This document shows positions 37,987-46,696 of a stretch of DNA of 64,000 bases, one piece after another. How positions within the stretch are numbered: the stretch's first letter is position 1; each line of letters starts with the position of its first letter. Source of the DNA: Tabrizicola sp. TH137 (GTDB taxonomy: Bacteria > Pseudomonadota > Alphaproteobacteria > Rhodobacterales > Rhodobacteraceae). The notes beneath the pieces were generated by a model. The model was given only the letters and a program-made list of their open reading frames with translations. It made no database searches and was not told where the DNA came from. The DNA lies in contig NZ_PKRQ01000004.1 of NCBI RefSeq assembly GCF_002855575.1, positions 124,001-188,000 on the forward strand, in the 5' to 3' direction. The position numbers were made by a program, and so were the translations under genes.

Positions 37987-38888
37987 TTCTTCAACGAAAG
38001 CACATGCTCGCGCAGCCAGGCCAGGAACCCGCGCGGGTTCCCCTCCCATTTCTTCAATTCCTCCGCCGGGATTGGCGCGCCGATCACCGGGCGCGTCGGC
38101 TTGAACAGGCAGCGCTTGATCTCGTAAAGCAAGAGCCCCTGCCGCAGCGTGTCGCTGATCTTGTTCGCAATCAGAAAGGCCCGGCTGTTCTGGCCGGGGA
38201 AAAAGACCGGCAGGATCGTCGCCCCCGAGGACCGCACGATCTTGTGGGTGAAGACGTTCCACTCCGCCTCCACGGCGGGCCCCCACCAATCCTCGCTCAT
38301 CGCCACCTTGCCGGCCGGGAACAGGATGATCACCCCCCCCGCCTTCAGATGCTTCATCGTCTCGTCCCGCATCTGCAGGCCCAGTTCCCGCGCATTGTCC
38401 TCATGCGGAAAGGGCACCGGGATCATGAATTCCTCGACCTCCGGAATCCCCGTCAGCAGCGACCGCGTCAGGATCTTGAAATCCGACCGCACGCGGTTGA
38501 CCATCTCGGCCAGGATCATCCCATCCACAAGGCCCGACGGATGGTTCGATACCACCACCAGCGGCCCCTCCTTCGGGATCAGCGCAATCTCTTCCGGCGG
38601 CGTCTGGATCGTGATCCCCATCTGCCGGATCGCCTTGGGCCAGAAGGGCGCGCCCACCGGTGCCCCCGTCCGCTCGAAATCCCGGATCAGCCGCAGCAGC
38701 GTCACCTTCGCCGTCAGCCATTCGATGGCGCGGATGGTGTTGGCCTTGAACGGGTTCTTGAACGTCCCGGCATAGGACAGCCGCCGCATGTCATAGGGGC
38801 GCTCCGCCCGCGCCGCCCTGCGCCGCGCCAGCTCCTCCTCGCTCACCTCAAGGGTGCGCACCTCTTCGCTCTGCGACGTTCCGGTCAC
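37983..38888 (-). CDS. PlsC-like lysophospholipid acyltransferase
   Basis: The 301-residue protein has an acyltransferase core with the catalytic HPSGLVD motif in VVVSNHPSGLVDGM, the FPHEDNARELGLQ segment and the phosphate-binding-like IILFPAGKVAM. It resembles the hemolysin-like/LPLAT acyltransferases that acylate lysolipids at the inner membrane; substrate uncertain. It starts 30 bp after HPr and is the last gene of the chvI operon. Its TAG stop lies in a GTAGGGCGGGG repeat. Confidence 0.85.
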   Translation of the reverse strand: MTGTSQSEEVRTLEVSEEELARRRAARAERPYDMRRLSYAGTFKNPFKANTIRAIEWLTAKVTLLRLIRDFERTGAPVGAPFWPKAIRQMGITIQTPPEEIALIPKEGPLVVVSNHPSGLVDGMILAEMVNRVRSDFKILTRSLLTGIPEVEEFMIPVPFPHEDNARELGLQMRDETMKHLKAGGVIILFPAGKVAMSEDWWGPAVEAEWNVFTHKIVRSSGATILPVFFPGQNSRAFLIANKISDTLRQGLLLYEIKRCLFKPTRPVIGAPIPAEELKKWEGNPRGFLAWLREHVLSLKK

Positions 38889-38918
38889 GCGGGATCTGCC
38901 TTTCGCGTCTGACGGGCC

Positions 38919-39188
38919 TCAGTAGTCCTCGCCGAAGCGGTTTGCAACCAGCGCCTCCAGCGCATCGGCAAGCTTCTCCGCCTCAGCGCCATGGGTCGCC
39001 ACCGCGATCTCCGTCCCGCGCGACGCCGCCAGCATCAGAAGACCCATGATCGAATCCCCCGACACGGTCATCCCGTCCTTCGTCACCTGCGCCTGCGCGT
39101 CATGCCCCTCGACCACTTCCACGAACTTGGCCGAGGCCCGCGCATGCAGCCCCTTCTCGTTTATGATCCGCAACACCCGTCCCGTCAT
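38919..39188 (-). CDS. ptsH: HPr phosphocarrier protein
   Basis: Start ATG at 39188 gives 89 residues. The phosphorylation site His15 is in KGLHARAS and the regulatory Ser46 in SGDSIMGLLM, so it can be phosphorylated both by enzyme I and by an HPr kinase. It lies 10 bp after the EIIA gene. With the EIIA, HprK and RapZ genes next to it, it belongs to a regulatory PTS rather than to a sugar-uptake system; no EIIB/EIIC gene is seen. Confidence 0.95.
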   Translation of the reverse strand: MTGRVLRIINEKGLHARASAKFVEVVEGHDAQAQVTKDGMTVSGDSIMGLLMLAASRGTEIAVATHGAEAEKLADALEALVANRFGEDY

Positions 39189-39198
39189 GATCCCAAGC

Positions 39199-39594
39199 TC
39201 ACGCCCCTCCGCCGAGGTCCAGACTGTTGATATACTTGCGCCCGGCGTCAAGCGCCGCCGCCACCGCCTCCGGCACCGTCAGGTCGCGCGACTTGGCCAG
39301 CTTGATCAGCATCGGCAGGTTCGCCCCATAGACGATGCGCCGGTCCGCGCCCACGCAAGCCATCAGCGACAGGTTCGACGGCGATCCCCCGAACATGTCC
39401 GTCACCACCACCACGCCCGCCCCCGTATCCACCGCATCGGCGGCGGCGCAGATTTCCGCCTGCTTGGCCTTGCGGTCATGGTCATCCTCGATGGCGATGG
39501 CCCGCATCGCATCCTGCTTGCCCACGACATGCTCGACCGCGGAAAGATATTCCCGCGCCAGCCCGCCATGTGCCACGATCACGATACCGATCAC
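39199..39594 (-). CDS. PTS EIIA component, mannose (EIIA-Man) type
   Basis: The GTG at 39594 gives 131 residues starting [13 protein letters not shown], with the phospho-accepting His9. [17 protein letters not shown] is the conserved EIIA-Man segment. Start and rapZ stop overlap in GTGA. It can accept phosphate from HPr; in alphaproteobacteria this protein is a regulatory output, since no membrane permease is linked. Confidence 0.93.
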   Translation of the reverse strand: MIGIVIVAHGGLAREYLSAVEHVVGKQDAMRAIAIEDDHDRKAKQAEICAAADAVDTGAGVVVVTDMFGGSPSNLSLMACVGADRRIVYGANLPMLIKLAKSRDLTVPEAVAAALDAGRKYINSLDLGGGA

Positions 39595-40526
39595 GCGCCA
39601 ATCACCCCGTTTGCACCGGCAGGCGTCACAGCCGCCCGGCGTTCCAGTTCCCGGTGCCGTTTTGACACCGCCCAGCCAGCCTCTGCAAGCACCTTGCCCA
39701 GCATTTCGGCCACCGCGACGCTGCGATGCTGCCCGCCCGTGCAACCGAATCCGATGGACAGATGGGCCTTGCCCTCCGCCACCGTCGCCGGAAGCAGAAA
39801 CTGGACCAGCCCGCTCAACCTCTCGAAGAATTCCGCGAAACGCGGGTCCCCCGCCACATGCTCGGCCACCGCCGCATCGCGCCCGTCCAGATCGCGCAAG
39901 CCGGCCTCCCAATAGGGATTCCGCAGGAAGCGGCAGTCGAAGACCATGTCCACGCCCCGCGGCAATCCCCGCTTGTAGCTGAAGCTCTGCAAGGACACCG
40001 CCATCCGCGACGCCACCCCCTGCCCGAACCACTGCGCCAGCTCCGCCTTCAGGTCATGCGGGCTCATCTCCGTCGTCTCGATCAGATGATCCGCCCGCAC
40101 CCGGATCGGGGCCAGCAGGTCGATCTCCCGCGCGATCCCCTCCGCCGGCGCCTCTGCCGGGGCCAGCGGATGCCGCCGCCGCGTCTGGCTGTAGCGCCGG
40201 ATCAGTTCCGACGGCGCGCAATCGACATACAGCACCTCCAGCGCCACCTTCGGATCGCGCGTCAGCGTGTCGATCAGCTCGATCACCGCCGTCACGTTGA
40301 AATCCCGGTTGCGCACGTCAAGGCCAAGGGCGATGGGCCGCTCCAGCGGCGCCCCCTCGATCAGCCGCGGCACAAGGCGCAGCGGCAGATTGTCGATCAC
40401 CTCATAGCCAAGGTCTTCCAGCGCGTCGATCGACGTGCTCCGCCCGGCACCCGAAGGGCCGGTGACCAGCAAGAGCCGGTGCCCGATCGCCTGTAAGTCG
40501 TCCTGCATCGCGGGACTTTCCGTCAC
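39591..40526 (-). CDS. rapZ: RNase adapter protein RapZ
   Basis: The 311-residue protein has the Walker A motif GPSGAGRS (23-30) and the conserved C-terminal [15 protein letters not shown]. In enterobacteria RapZ links a small-RNA pathway to amino-sugar synthesis; its alphaproteobacterial target is unknown. It overlaps hprK and the EIIA gene by 4 bp each, so it is translationally coupled to the PTS proteins. Confidence 0.96.
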   Translation of the reverse strand: MTESPAMQDDLQAIGHRLLLVTGPSGAGRSTSIDALEDLGYEVIDNLPLRLVPRLIEGAPLERPIALGLDVRNRDFNVTAVIELIDTLTRDPKVALEVLYVDCAPSELIRRYSQTRRRHPLAPAEAPAEGIAREIDLLAPIRVRADHLIETTEMSPHDLKAELAQWFGQGVASRMAVSLQSFSYKRGLPRGVDMVFDCRFLRNPYWEAGLRDLDGRDAAVAEHVAGDPRFAEFFERLSGLVQFLLPATVAEGKAHLSIGFGCTGGQHRSVAVAEMLGKVLAEAGWAVSKRHRELERRAAVTPAGANGVIGA

Positions 40527-40945
40527 TCTCTGCGCCCTGCCCTGACATAGTGCAGCAACGCCGCCGGGAAATGGGGCCCATTGCCGCCGCGCACAAGGGC
40601 CACTGTCCGTCCGAGGTAGGTGACCACGCGTCGCGGCGGCAGTCGCTCCGTCTCGGGCTCTCCCAGATCGACCACCACCGTCACCTCGGCCTCCTCCAGC
40701 GGATCGGCCTCCAGAAGCCCCAGACCCCGCGCCTCGATCATTCCCCGTATCGCCGCCGGGCAGGTGGCGCGAAGCGCCTCCTCGCGCAGCGAAAGCGTCA
40801 CCCGGTCATCCGCCACCAGCCGCGCGCCATGCGCCATCAGCGCCAGCGCCAGCTCCGACTTCCCGCTTCCGGAAGGGCCGATGATCAGAACCCCGCGCCC
40901 CTCCATCGCGACACAGGTCGCGTGCAGCGTCAGGCTCTCGGTCAC
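40523..40945 (-). CDS. hprK: Minimal HPr kinase/phosphorylase (catalytic domain only)
   Basis: Only 140 residues, about half the length of the firmicute enzyme. The P-loop GPSGSGKS (23-30) and the following LVADDRVTL are present, as is [14 protein letters not shown]. The N-terminal domain of the long form is absent, which is usual for alphaproteobacterial HprK. Its target would be Ser46 of HPr in the same operon. It overlaps chvG and rapZ by 4 bp each. Confidence 0.93.
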   Translation of the reverse strand: MTESLTLHATCVAMEGRGVLIIGPSGSGKSELALALMAHGARLVADDRVTLSLREEALRATCPAAIRGMIEARGLGLLEADPLEEAEVTVVVDLGEPETERLPPRRVVTYLGRTVALVRGGNGPHFPAALLHYVRAGRRE

Positions 40946-42639
40946 ACCGGCAGACCGACCACGAACCGGGCGCCAAGGGGATCAGAGGTCACATCGGCAT
41001 GGGTCGGGCGGATGTTCTCGGCCCAGATCACCCCGCCATGCGCCTCGACAATCTGCTTGGAAATCGCAAGGCCAAGCCCCGAATGCTCGCCGAACTGGCC
41101 CTGCGGACGCTCGCTGTAGAACCGCTTGAACACCTTGGTCAGCGCCTGTTCGGGGATGCCCGGCCCGGTATCCTCCACCACGATCAGCACCCGGTTCTCG
41201 CGCCGCCGCGCCCAGATGCGCACCGCATCGCCATCCTCGCAAAAGCTGATCGCATTGGTGATCAGGTTCACGAAGACCTGCGCCAGCCGCGCCTCCAGCC
41301 CCCGGATCAGGATCGGCTCGCCGGGGAAGTCGGTGATGAACTCCACCCCCTTCTCATTCGCCTGCTGGCCCAGATATTCCGACAGGTTGGTCAGGGTGCG
41401 GACAAGGTTGAACTCCTCCTCCTCCTCCTTCACCAATTCGCTGTCCAGCCGCGAGGCGTTGGAAATGTCGCTCACCAGACGGTCCAGCCGCCGCACGTCA
41501 TGCTCGATGACGTCCAGCAACTTCTCCTTCTGGTCCTCCCGCTTGGCCAGCCGCATCGTGCCGACGGCGGACCGCAGGCTTGCCAGCGGGTTCTTGATCT
41601 CATGCGCCACATCGGCGGCGAACTGCTCGTTCGCGTCGATCCGGTCATACAGCGCCGCCACCATGCCCCGCATGGCCACCGACAGCCGCCCGATCTCGTC
41701 CGGACGCGCCTGAAGGTCGGGAATGCGCACCCGGCCCGGCGCCATCTTCCGCGCGTCCCGATCCCGGCCCAGTTCCGCCGCCGCCGCCAGATCGGACAGC
41801 GGATTGGCGATGGTCGAGGCCAGCATCAGGCTCAACCCGAAAGACACCATCAGCGAGGCGATGAAGATCAGCAGCACCTGCTCCCGCTCCGCCCGGGCCA
41901 GCGCATCGATCATCCCCTGATCCCCGGTCAGCACCACGACGGCGACGATCTCGCTCCCGCGCAGCACCGGCTCGGCCACCGCGAACAGCCGCCCGCCATC
42001 CGGCGTGCGCCCGGATATCTGCACGCCCTCGCCCTTCACCGCCGCCGGGAACAGCGATTCCGCAAGCGACAGCCGGTCCACCGGCTCCGCCTCGCTGCCG
42101 CCGCCCTGCAACAGCCCCGCCACCGCAGTCCAGGCCCCGGTCAGCGCATCCACGATCGGCGTGGCGCGCACCTGGATGCCACCCTCGATCCGCTCCTGCC
42201 CTGTCTTCCGCGCCGCCAGCGTGCCGTCCGGCAGAAGGACAAAGCCCTCGGCCCCCGGCCCGATCTGCACCGACTCCATCACCCGCGCCGCCCGGTCCGC
42301 CTCCAGCGGCCCCTCGACTTCGCCCGCCACCGCCTCGAAGACATCCGCCATCAGCAGCGTTTCGTTGATCATCGCCTCCTGCCGCAGGCCGACAAGGCTC
42401 TCCCGGAACGGATTCAGGAACAGCACGCCGCCCGCCAGCACCAGAAGCGCCAGCAGGTTGAACAGGATGATCTTCCGCGCCAAGGGAGACCGGTTCAGCG
42501 ACACCACCCCGCGCCGGTCGCGGCTTGCCCGCAGGGCCGGATCGACGACTCCCTCGCCCGACGTCCAGTCCTCTCCCAGGACAACGTCGTCCGAACGGTC
42601 CCGCCGTCCCTCTTTCCCGATGCGCGGCACTGCGGTCAT
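40942..42639 (-). CDS. chvG: Sensor histidine kinase ChvG
   Basis: A 565-residue membrane histidine kinase. Two membrane helices (about 56-77 and 254-276) flank a periplasmic domain, followed by HAMP, the phospho-accepting His346 in AADVAHEIKNPLASLRSA, and the ATPase domain with VVEDTGPGIP and HSGLGLAISK. ChvG/ExoS senses acid and envelope stress in rhizobia; here it directly follows chvI with no gap. Confidence 0.95.
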   Translation of the reverse strand: MTAVPRIGKEGRRDRSDDVVLGEDWTSGEGVVDPALRASRDRRGVVSLNRSPLARKIILFNLLALLVLAGGVLFLNPFRESLVGLRQEAMINETLLMADVFEAVAGEVEGPLEADRAARVMESVQIGPGAEGFVLLPDGTLAARKTGQERIEGGIQVRATPIVDALTGAWTAVAGLLQGGGSEAEPVDRLSLAESLFPAAVKGEGVQISGRTPDGGRLFAVAEPVLRGSEIVAVVVLTGDQGMIDALARAEREQVLLIFIASLMVSFGLSLMLASTIANPLSDLAAAAELGRDRDARKMAPGRVRIPDLQARPDEIGRLSVAMRGMVAALYDRIDANEQFAADVAHEIKNPLASLRSAVGTMRLAKREDQKEKLLDVIEHDVRRLDRLVSDISNASRLDSELVKEEEEEFNLVRTLTNLSEYLGQQANEKGVEFITDFPGEPILIRGLEARLAQVFVNLITNAISFCEDGDAVRIWARRRENRVLIVVEDTGPGIPEQALTKVFKRFYSERPQGQFGEHSGLGLAISKQIVEAHGGVIWAENIRPTHADVTSDPLGARFVVGLPV

Positions 42640-43341
42640 TTACTCTTCGTTGTAACGATAGCCGATTCCATACAACGTCTCGATGGCCGAAAAGTTTTCG
42701 TCCACCGCACGCATTTTCTTCCGCAGCCGCTTGATATGGCTGTCGATGGTCCGGTCATCGACATAGACCTGGTCGTCATAGGCCACATCCATAAGCTGAT
42801 CCCGGCTCTTGACGAAGCCCGGCCGCTGGGCCAGCGCCTGCAACAGCATGAACTCCGTCACCGTCAGCGCCACATCCATGCCCTTCCAGGTCACCGAATG
42901 GCGCAGCGGGTCCATGCGCAGGTTGCCCCGCTCCATGATCTTGGTCTCTTCCGTGGTCGCCACCTCGCCCGTGGCAATGGCGTCCTGCCGCCGCAGCAGC
43001 GCCCTAATGCGCTCCACCAGCAGACGCTGGCTGAAGGGCTTCTTCACGTAATCGTCCGCGCCCATCCTCAGGCCCAGAACCTCGTCGATCTCGTCATCCT
43101 TCGAGGTAAGGAAGATCACCGGCATCGTCGTCTTCTGGCGCAGCCGCTGCAACAGGTCCATCCCGTCCATGCGCGGCATCTTGATGTCCAGCACCGCCAT
43201 ATCCGGCAGGCGCCGGTTGAAGGCGTCCAGGGCCGACTGCCCGTCATTGTAGGTCTCGACCTCGAACCCCTCGGCCTCAAGCGTCATAGCGACCGAAGTC
43301 AGGATGTTCCTGTCATCGTCGACAAGTGCGATCCTTGCCAT
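42640..43341 (-). CDS. chvI: Response regulator ChvI
   Basis: ATG at 43341 gives 233 residues, [10 protein letters not shown] start. Receiver domain with phospho-acceptor Asp52 ([11 protein letters not shown]) and a C-terminal OmpR-type winged helix ending [14 protein letters not shown]. It is the first gene of the minus-strand operon and is divergent from pckA; the 370-bp gap is likely to hold its targets. Confidence 0.96.
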   Translation of the reverse strand: MARIALVDDDRNILTSVAMTLEAEGFEVETYNDGQSALDAFNRRLPDMAVLDIKMPRMDGMDLLQRLRQKTTMPVIFLTSKDDEIDEVLGLRMGADDYVKKPFSQRLLVERIRALLRRQDAIATGEVATTEETKIMERGNLRMDPLRHSVTWKGMDVALTVTEFMLLQALAQRPGFVKSRDQLMDVAYDDQVYVDDRTIDSHIKRLRKKMRAVDENFSAIETLYGIGYRYNEE

Positions 43342-43711
43342 ATTGGTTATCCCTTGCTGCCCGTATCCCAAGTCATGATGACTTTTGTTTTGCCGGGCAT
43401 GATCATTTTTCCACCGACGGAATCAACTGATATGTGCGAATCAGGGCACGAGCGGGGCGAAACCGTCGCGGAAAACCCACAGGATCACCGTTTTGCCGCC
43501 AGATTGCACAACCTGGACGAATGGTTGCGCTAAACCTCGGGTGGTTGCGCTAACGAAGCAAAAGCGTCCTGTTCCCATCCGCGACCGACATGCTATAGGC
43601 AAATCATGGCACCTCCCTTGGCCCGGAGGCCGCCATCCAACCCCTTGGCCCGGGTTGGCAATTTCGGGAACGGACAGGGCCGGGCGCATCCCGGCCGGAG
43701 GAGCTTGCAGT
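43342..43711. promoter_or_regulatory. Divergent chvI/pckA regulatory region with a repeated 12-mer
   Basis: The 12-mer TGGTTGCGCTAA occurs twice on the plus strand, at 43522-43533 and 43542-43553, exactly 20 bp apart (two helical turns). A weak promoter follows: -10 TATAGG (43594-43599) with a poor -35 near 43572 (TTCCCA). The arrangement fits an activator bound on one face of DNA. A GGAGGAG ribosome site at 43697-43703 precedes pckA. No other gene is seen here. Confidence 0.65.
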
Positions 43712-45310
43712 ATGACGAACGGTCGCGTGAACCCCGCGCAGGAATTGGCACATCAAGGCATCACCGGTCTCGGGAACGTCTATTACAATCTCCCCGAACA
43801 CAGCCTCGTCGAAGAGGCGGTCAAGCGCGGCGAAGGCCGCCTCGGCAAGGGCGGGGCCTTCCTCGTCTCCACCGGCCAGTTCACCGGCCGCTCCCCCAAG
43901 GACAAGCATGTCGTCCGCACCGCCTCCGTCGAAAAGACGATCTGGTGGGAAAACAACGCCGCCATGTCCCCCGAAGGCTTCGACCGGCTCCATGCCGACA
44001 TGCTCGCCCATATGCAGGGGCGCGATTACTTCGTGCAGGATCTCTATGCCGGGGCCGACCCGGTCCACCGCCTCGATGTCCGCGTGGTGACGGAACTCGC
44101 CTGGCACGGCCTCTTCATCCGCCACCTCCTGCGCCGCCCCGACCGGGCCGAGCTTGACAGCTTCGTCCCCGAATGGACCATCATCAACTGCCCCGGCTTC
44201 AAGGCCGATCCCGCGCGCCACGGCTGCCGCAGCGAAACCGTCATCACGATGAACTTCGACAAGAAGCTCATCCTGATCGCCAACACCGCCTATGCCGGCG
44301 AAAACAAGAAATCGGTCTTCACCCTGCTGAACTACCTCCTGCCCGAAAAAGGCGTGATGCCGATGCATTGCTCGGCCAACCACGCCATCGGCAACCCGGT
44401 CGATACTGCCGTCTTCTTCGGCCTTTCCGGCACCGGCAAGACCACCCTCTCCGCCGCGCCCGACCGCATCCTGATCGGCGATGACGAACATGGCTGGTCC
44501 GACCGCGGCTCCTTCAACTTCGAAGGCGGCTGCTACGCCAAGACCATCAACCTCGACCCCGAGGCAGAGCCCGAGATCTACGCCACCACCCACCGCTTCG
44601 CGACCGTGGTGGAAAACATGGTCTATGATCCCGAAACGCTCGACCTCGATTTCGAGGATGACAGCCTCACCGCCAACACCCGCTGCGCCTATCCACTCGA
44701 CTATATCTCCAATGCCTCGGCCACCGGGCTGGGCGGGCATCCGAAGAACATCATCATGCTCACCTGCGATGCCTTCGGCGTGCTGCCGCCCATCGCCCGG
44801 CTGACACCCGCGCAGGCCATGTATCACTTCCTCTCCGGCTTCACCTCCAAGGTGGCCGGAACCGAGCGCGGCGTGACCGAGCCGACCCCGACCTTCTCCA
44901 CCTGCTTCGGCGCGCCCTTCATGCCGCGCCGGCCCGAAGTCTATGGCAAGCTGCTGCAAGCCAAGATCGCCAAGCACGGCGCCACCTGCTGGCTGGTCAA
45001 TACCGGCTGGACCGGCGGCGCCTATGGCACGGGCAAGCGGATGCCGATCAAGGCCACCCGCGCGCTGCTGTCGGCGGCGCTCGACGGCTCGCTCGCCACG
45101 GCAGACTTCCGCCGCGACCCGAATTTCGGCTTCGACGTGCCCGTGGCCGTGCCGGGGGTGGACACCGCCCTCCTCGACCCCCGCACCACCTGGGCCGACA
45201 AGGGCGGTTATGACGCGCAGGCGATGAAACTGGTCGAGATGTTCTCGAAGAACTTCGAACAATACGTCCCCTTCATCGACGAAGACGTGAAGGCCGCCGC
45301 CATCGGGTGA
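43712..45310 (+). CDS. pckA: Phosphoenolpyruvate carboxykinase (ATP)
   Basis: This enzyme makes PEP from oxaloacetate, the entry to gluconeogenesis. ATG at 43712 (532 aa) has a strong ribosome site. It shows the ATP-type P-loop [12 protein letters not shown], the metal/substrate segment LIGDDEHGW, and the mobile-lid and C-terminal [15 protein letters not shown]. It stands beside chvI-chvG, a pairing known from rhizobia where ChvGI controls pckA. Confidence 0.98.
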   Translation: MTNGRVNPAQELAHQGITGLGNVYYNLPEHSLVEEAVKRGEGRLGKGGAFLVSTGQFTGRSPKDKHVVRTASVEKTIWWENNAAMSPEGFDRLHADMLAHMQGRDYFVQDLYAGADPVHRLDVRVVTELAWHGLFIRHLLRRPDRAELDSFVPEWTIINCPGFKADPARHGCRSETVITMNFDKKLILIANTAYAGENKKSVFTLLNYLLPEKGVMPMHCSANHAIGNPVDTAVFFGLSGTGKTTLSAAPDRILIGDDEHGWSDRGSFNFEGGCYAKTINLDPEAEPEIYATTHRFATVVENMVYDPETLDLDFEDDSLTANTRCAYPLDYISNASATGLGGHPKNIIMLTCDAFGVLPPIARLTPAQAMYHFLSGFTSKVAGTERGVTEPTPTFSTCFGAPFMPRRPEVYGKLLQAKIAKHGATCWLVNTGWTGGAYGTGKRMPIKATRALLSAALDGSLATADFRRDPNFGFDVPVAVPGVDTALLDPRTTWADKGGYDAQAMKLVEMFSKNFEQYVPFIDEDVKAAAIG

Positions 45311-45314
45311 ATCA

Positions 45315-45510
45315 GGGCGGGGTTCCCCCCGCCCCCATCGCCACACCCCCCCTACGGCGAGGTTCACCCCGCCACCAACCCGCACCTCTCCCCAACCCGT
45401 AGGGCGGGGTTCACCCCGCCACCCGCGCCACATAACCCGACCCGTAGGGCGGGGTTCCCCCCGCCACCCGCGCCACATAACCCAACCCGCAAGGCGGGGT
45501 TCCCCCCGCC
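45315..45510. repeat. Cluster of five GC palindromes, two in 45-bp tandem units
   Basis: Five members of the GCGGGGTTCACCCCGC family lie between the pckA end and the TauE gene end: 45315-45334, 45356-45373, 45399-45420, 45444-45465 and 45493-45510. The last two are in directly repeated 45-bp units (45421-45465, 45466-45510) separated by the same linker ACCCGCGCCACATAACCC. The first hairpin could also end pckA transcription. Confidence 0.85.
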
Positions 45511-45517
45511 GCCGCCC

Positions 45518-46285
45518 TCACATCACCGCCTGCCGCACGAGGTTCAACCCCGTCAGCACCAGCAGGCCCTGCGTCCACCGCCGGAACCGCGCCTGATCCA
45601 GCCGGTCCTGCACCCGATACCCCACCACCATCCCCGCCATCGCCGGCACCACCAGCGCCGCCGAAAAGCCCAAGGACGCCCCATCCGCCACCCCCGTCCG
45701 CAAATGCGCCGCCAGCAGCGCCACCGCCCCGATCAGGAAGACCACCCCCTGCACCCGCACGGTCTCCGCCTTCTGCGCCCCGATCGACAGCAGATAGACC
45801 AGAAGCGGCGGCCCCCAGATGCCCGACACCCCCCCGAACAGCCCGCCGACGATCCCCAGCCCCCATTCCGCCCGCGCCCGATGCCGCAGCGGCAGCGCCA
45901 GCGGCACCCCCATCAGTTGCGCCGCCGCAAAGGCCGTCACCGGCACCCCCAGCAAAAGCAGATAGGCCATCCGCGGAATCACCGTCAGGAAAGGGGCCGA
46001 GACAAGGATGAACACCACCGTCCCGATCAGGAACCGCCGATAAGTCTTCACCGAAGCCCAGGCCGCCCCGATCCCCTGCCGTGTCGCCTGGCTCAGATTG
46101 GTCACCAGCGTCGGCAGGATCAGCCCGGCCACCGCCATCTCCGGCAGCAGAAAGGCGCTGAAGGCCGACACCATGATCAGGGGCATGGCAAAACCCACCG
46201 CCCCCTTCACGAACCCGGCGAAGAGCGTCACCGCCACCGCCGCCCAGAAGGCGGCAGGCTCCATCCCCGCCATCGCCCAGTCCAT
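45518..46285 (-). CDS. TauE/SafE-family membrane permease
   Basis: From ATG at 46285 the product has 255 residues and seven or eight hydrophobic helices with two related halves: FAGFVKGAVGFAMPL early and GIVGGLFGGVSGIWGPPLLVYLL late, both typical of the TauE/SafE (sulfite exporter) family. Substrate unknown; small anions are usual. It is divergent from the methylsuccinyl-CoA dehydrogenase gene. Confidence 0.85.
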   Translation of the reverse strand: MDWAMAGMEPAAFWAAVAVTLFAGFVKGAVGFAMPLIMVSAFSAFLLPEMAVAGLILPTLVTNLSQATRQGIGAAWASVKTYRRFLIGTVVFILVSAPFLTVIPRMAYLLLLGVPVTAFAAAQLMGVPLALPLRHRARAEWGLGIVGGLFGGVSGIWGPPLLVYLLSIGAQKAETVRVQGVVFLIGAVALLAAHLRTGVADGASLGFSAALVVPAMAGMVVGYRVQDRLDQARFRRWTQGLLVLTGLNLVRQAVM

Positions 46286-46381
46286 GCCGCCCCCCATACT
46301 GCGCGCCAGACCATGCCCCGCCCCCCGCCCGAAGCCAAGCCCCCGCCCCCTCCCCGACTCACCCAAGCGACGCCACGGCAC

Positions 46382-46696
46382 AGACCGGTTAACGCCGCGT
46401 CACCGCTCGCCCCGTGGCCACAGTTTGCGGCACAGGTCCCGGCACAGAACGCGGCACGGTCCGCACAGCGTCCGGACCCGAATTAACCCAGCGCCCGCAA
46501 CCACTTGCCCCGAACCGCGCCGCTCCGCCACCGCCTCCGCCCCCACACCCCCCAAACCGCCCCCCCGCATGGCCACGAAATTCCGCTGCGACATTTTCCT
46601 TCACTTGATCTTTTCCGCGCGAAATTAAGTTGCTCTGCGACTGCAAACATCCTACCTCTCTCGCAACCGCAGAATGATGTCCGGAAGGTGCCCACC
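46382..46696. promoter_or_regulatory. Upstream region of mcd with 12-bp iterons
   Basis: A near-tandem 12-bp repeat (core CGGCACAG) runs from about 46415 to 46468: units at 46427, 46439 and 46451 plus weaker flanking ones. Nearer to mcd is the gapped inverted pair GTTGC...GCAAAC within GTTGCTCTGCGACTGCAAAC. No gene is seen. Either could be a regulator site; the regulator is unknown. Confidence 0.45.

Noticed and set aside
43604-45478. 624-codon minus-strand frame opposite pckA with repeated WRGWRGEPRPTG
   Set aside because: The apparent peptide repeats come from the 45-bp palindrome units; the rest mirrors pckA.
45374-45510. Possible CRISPR array
   Set aside because: Units are palindromes with identical linkers rather than unique spacers, and there are no cas genes.
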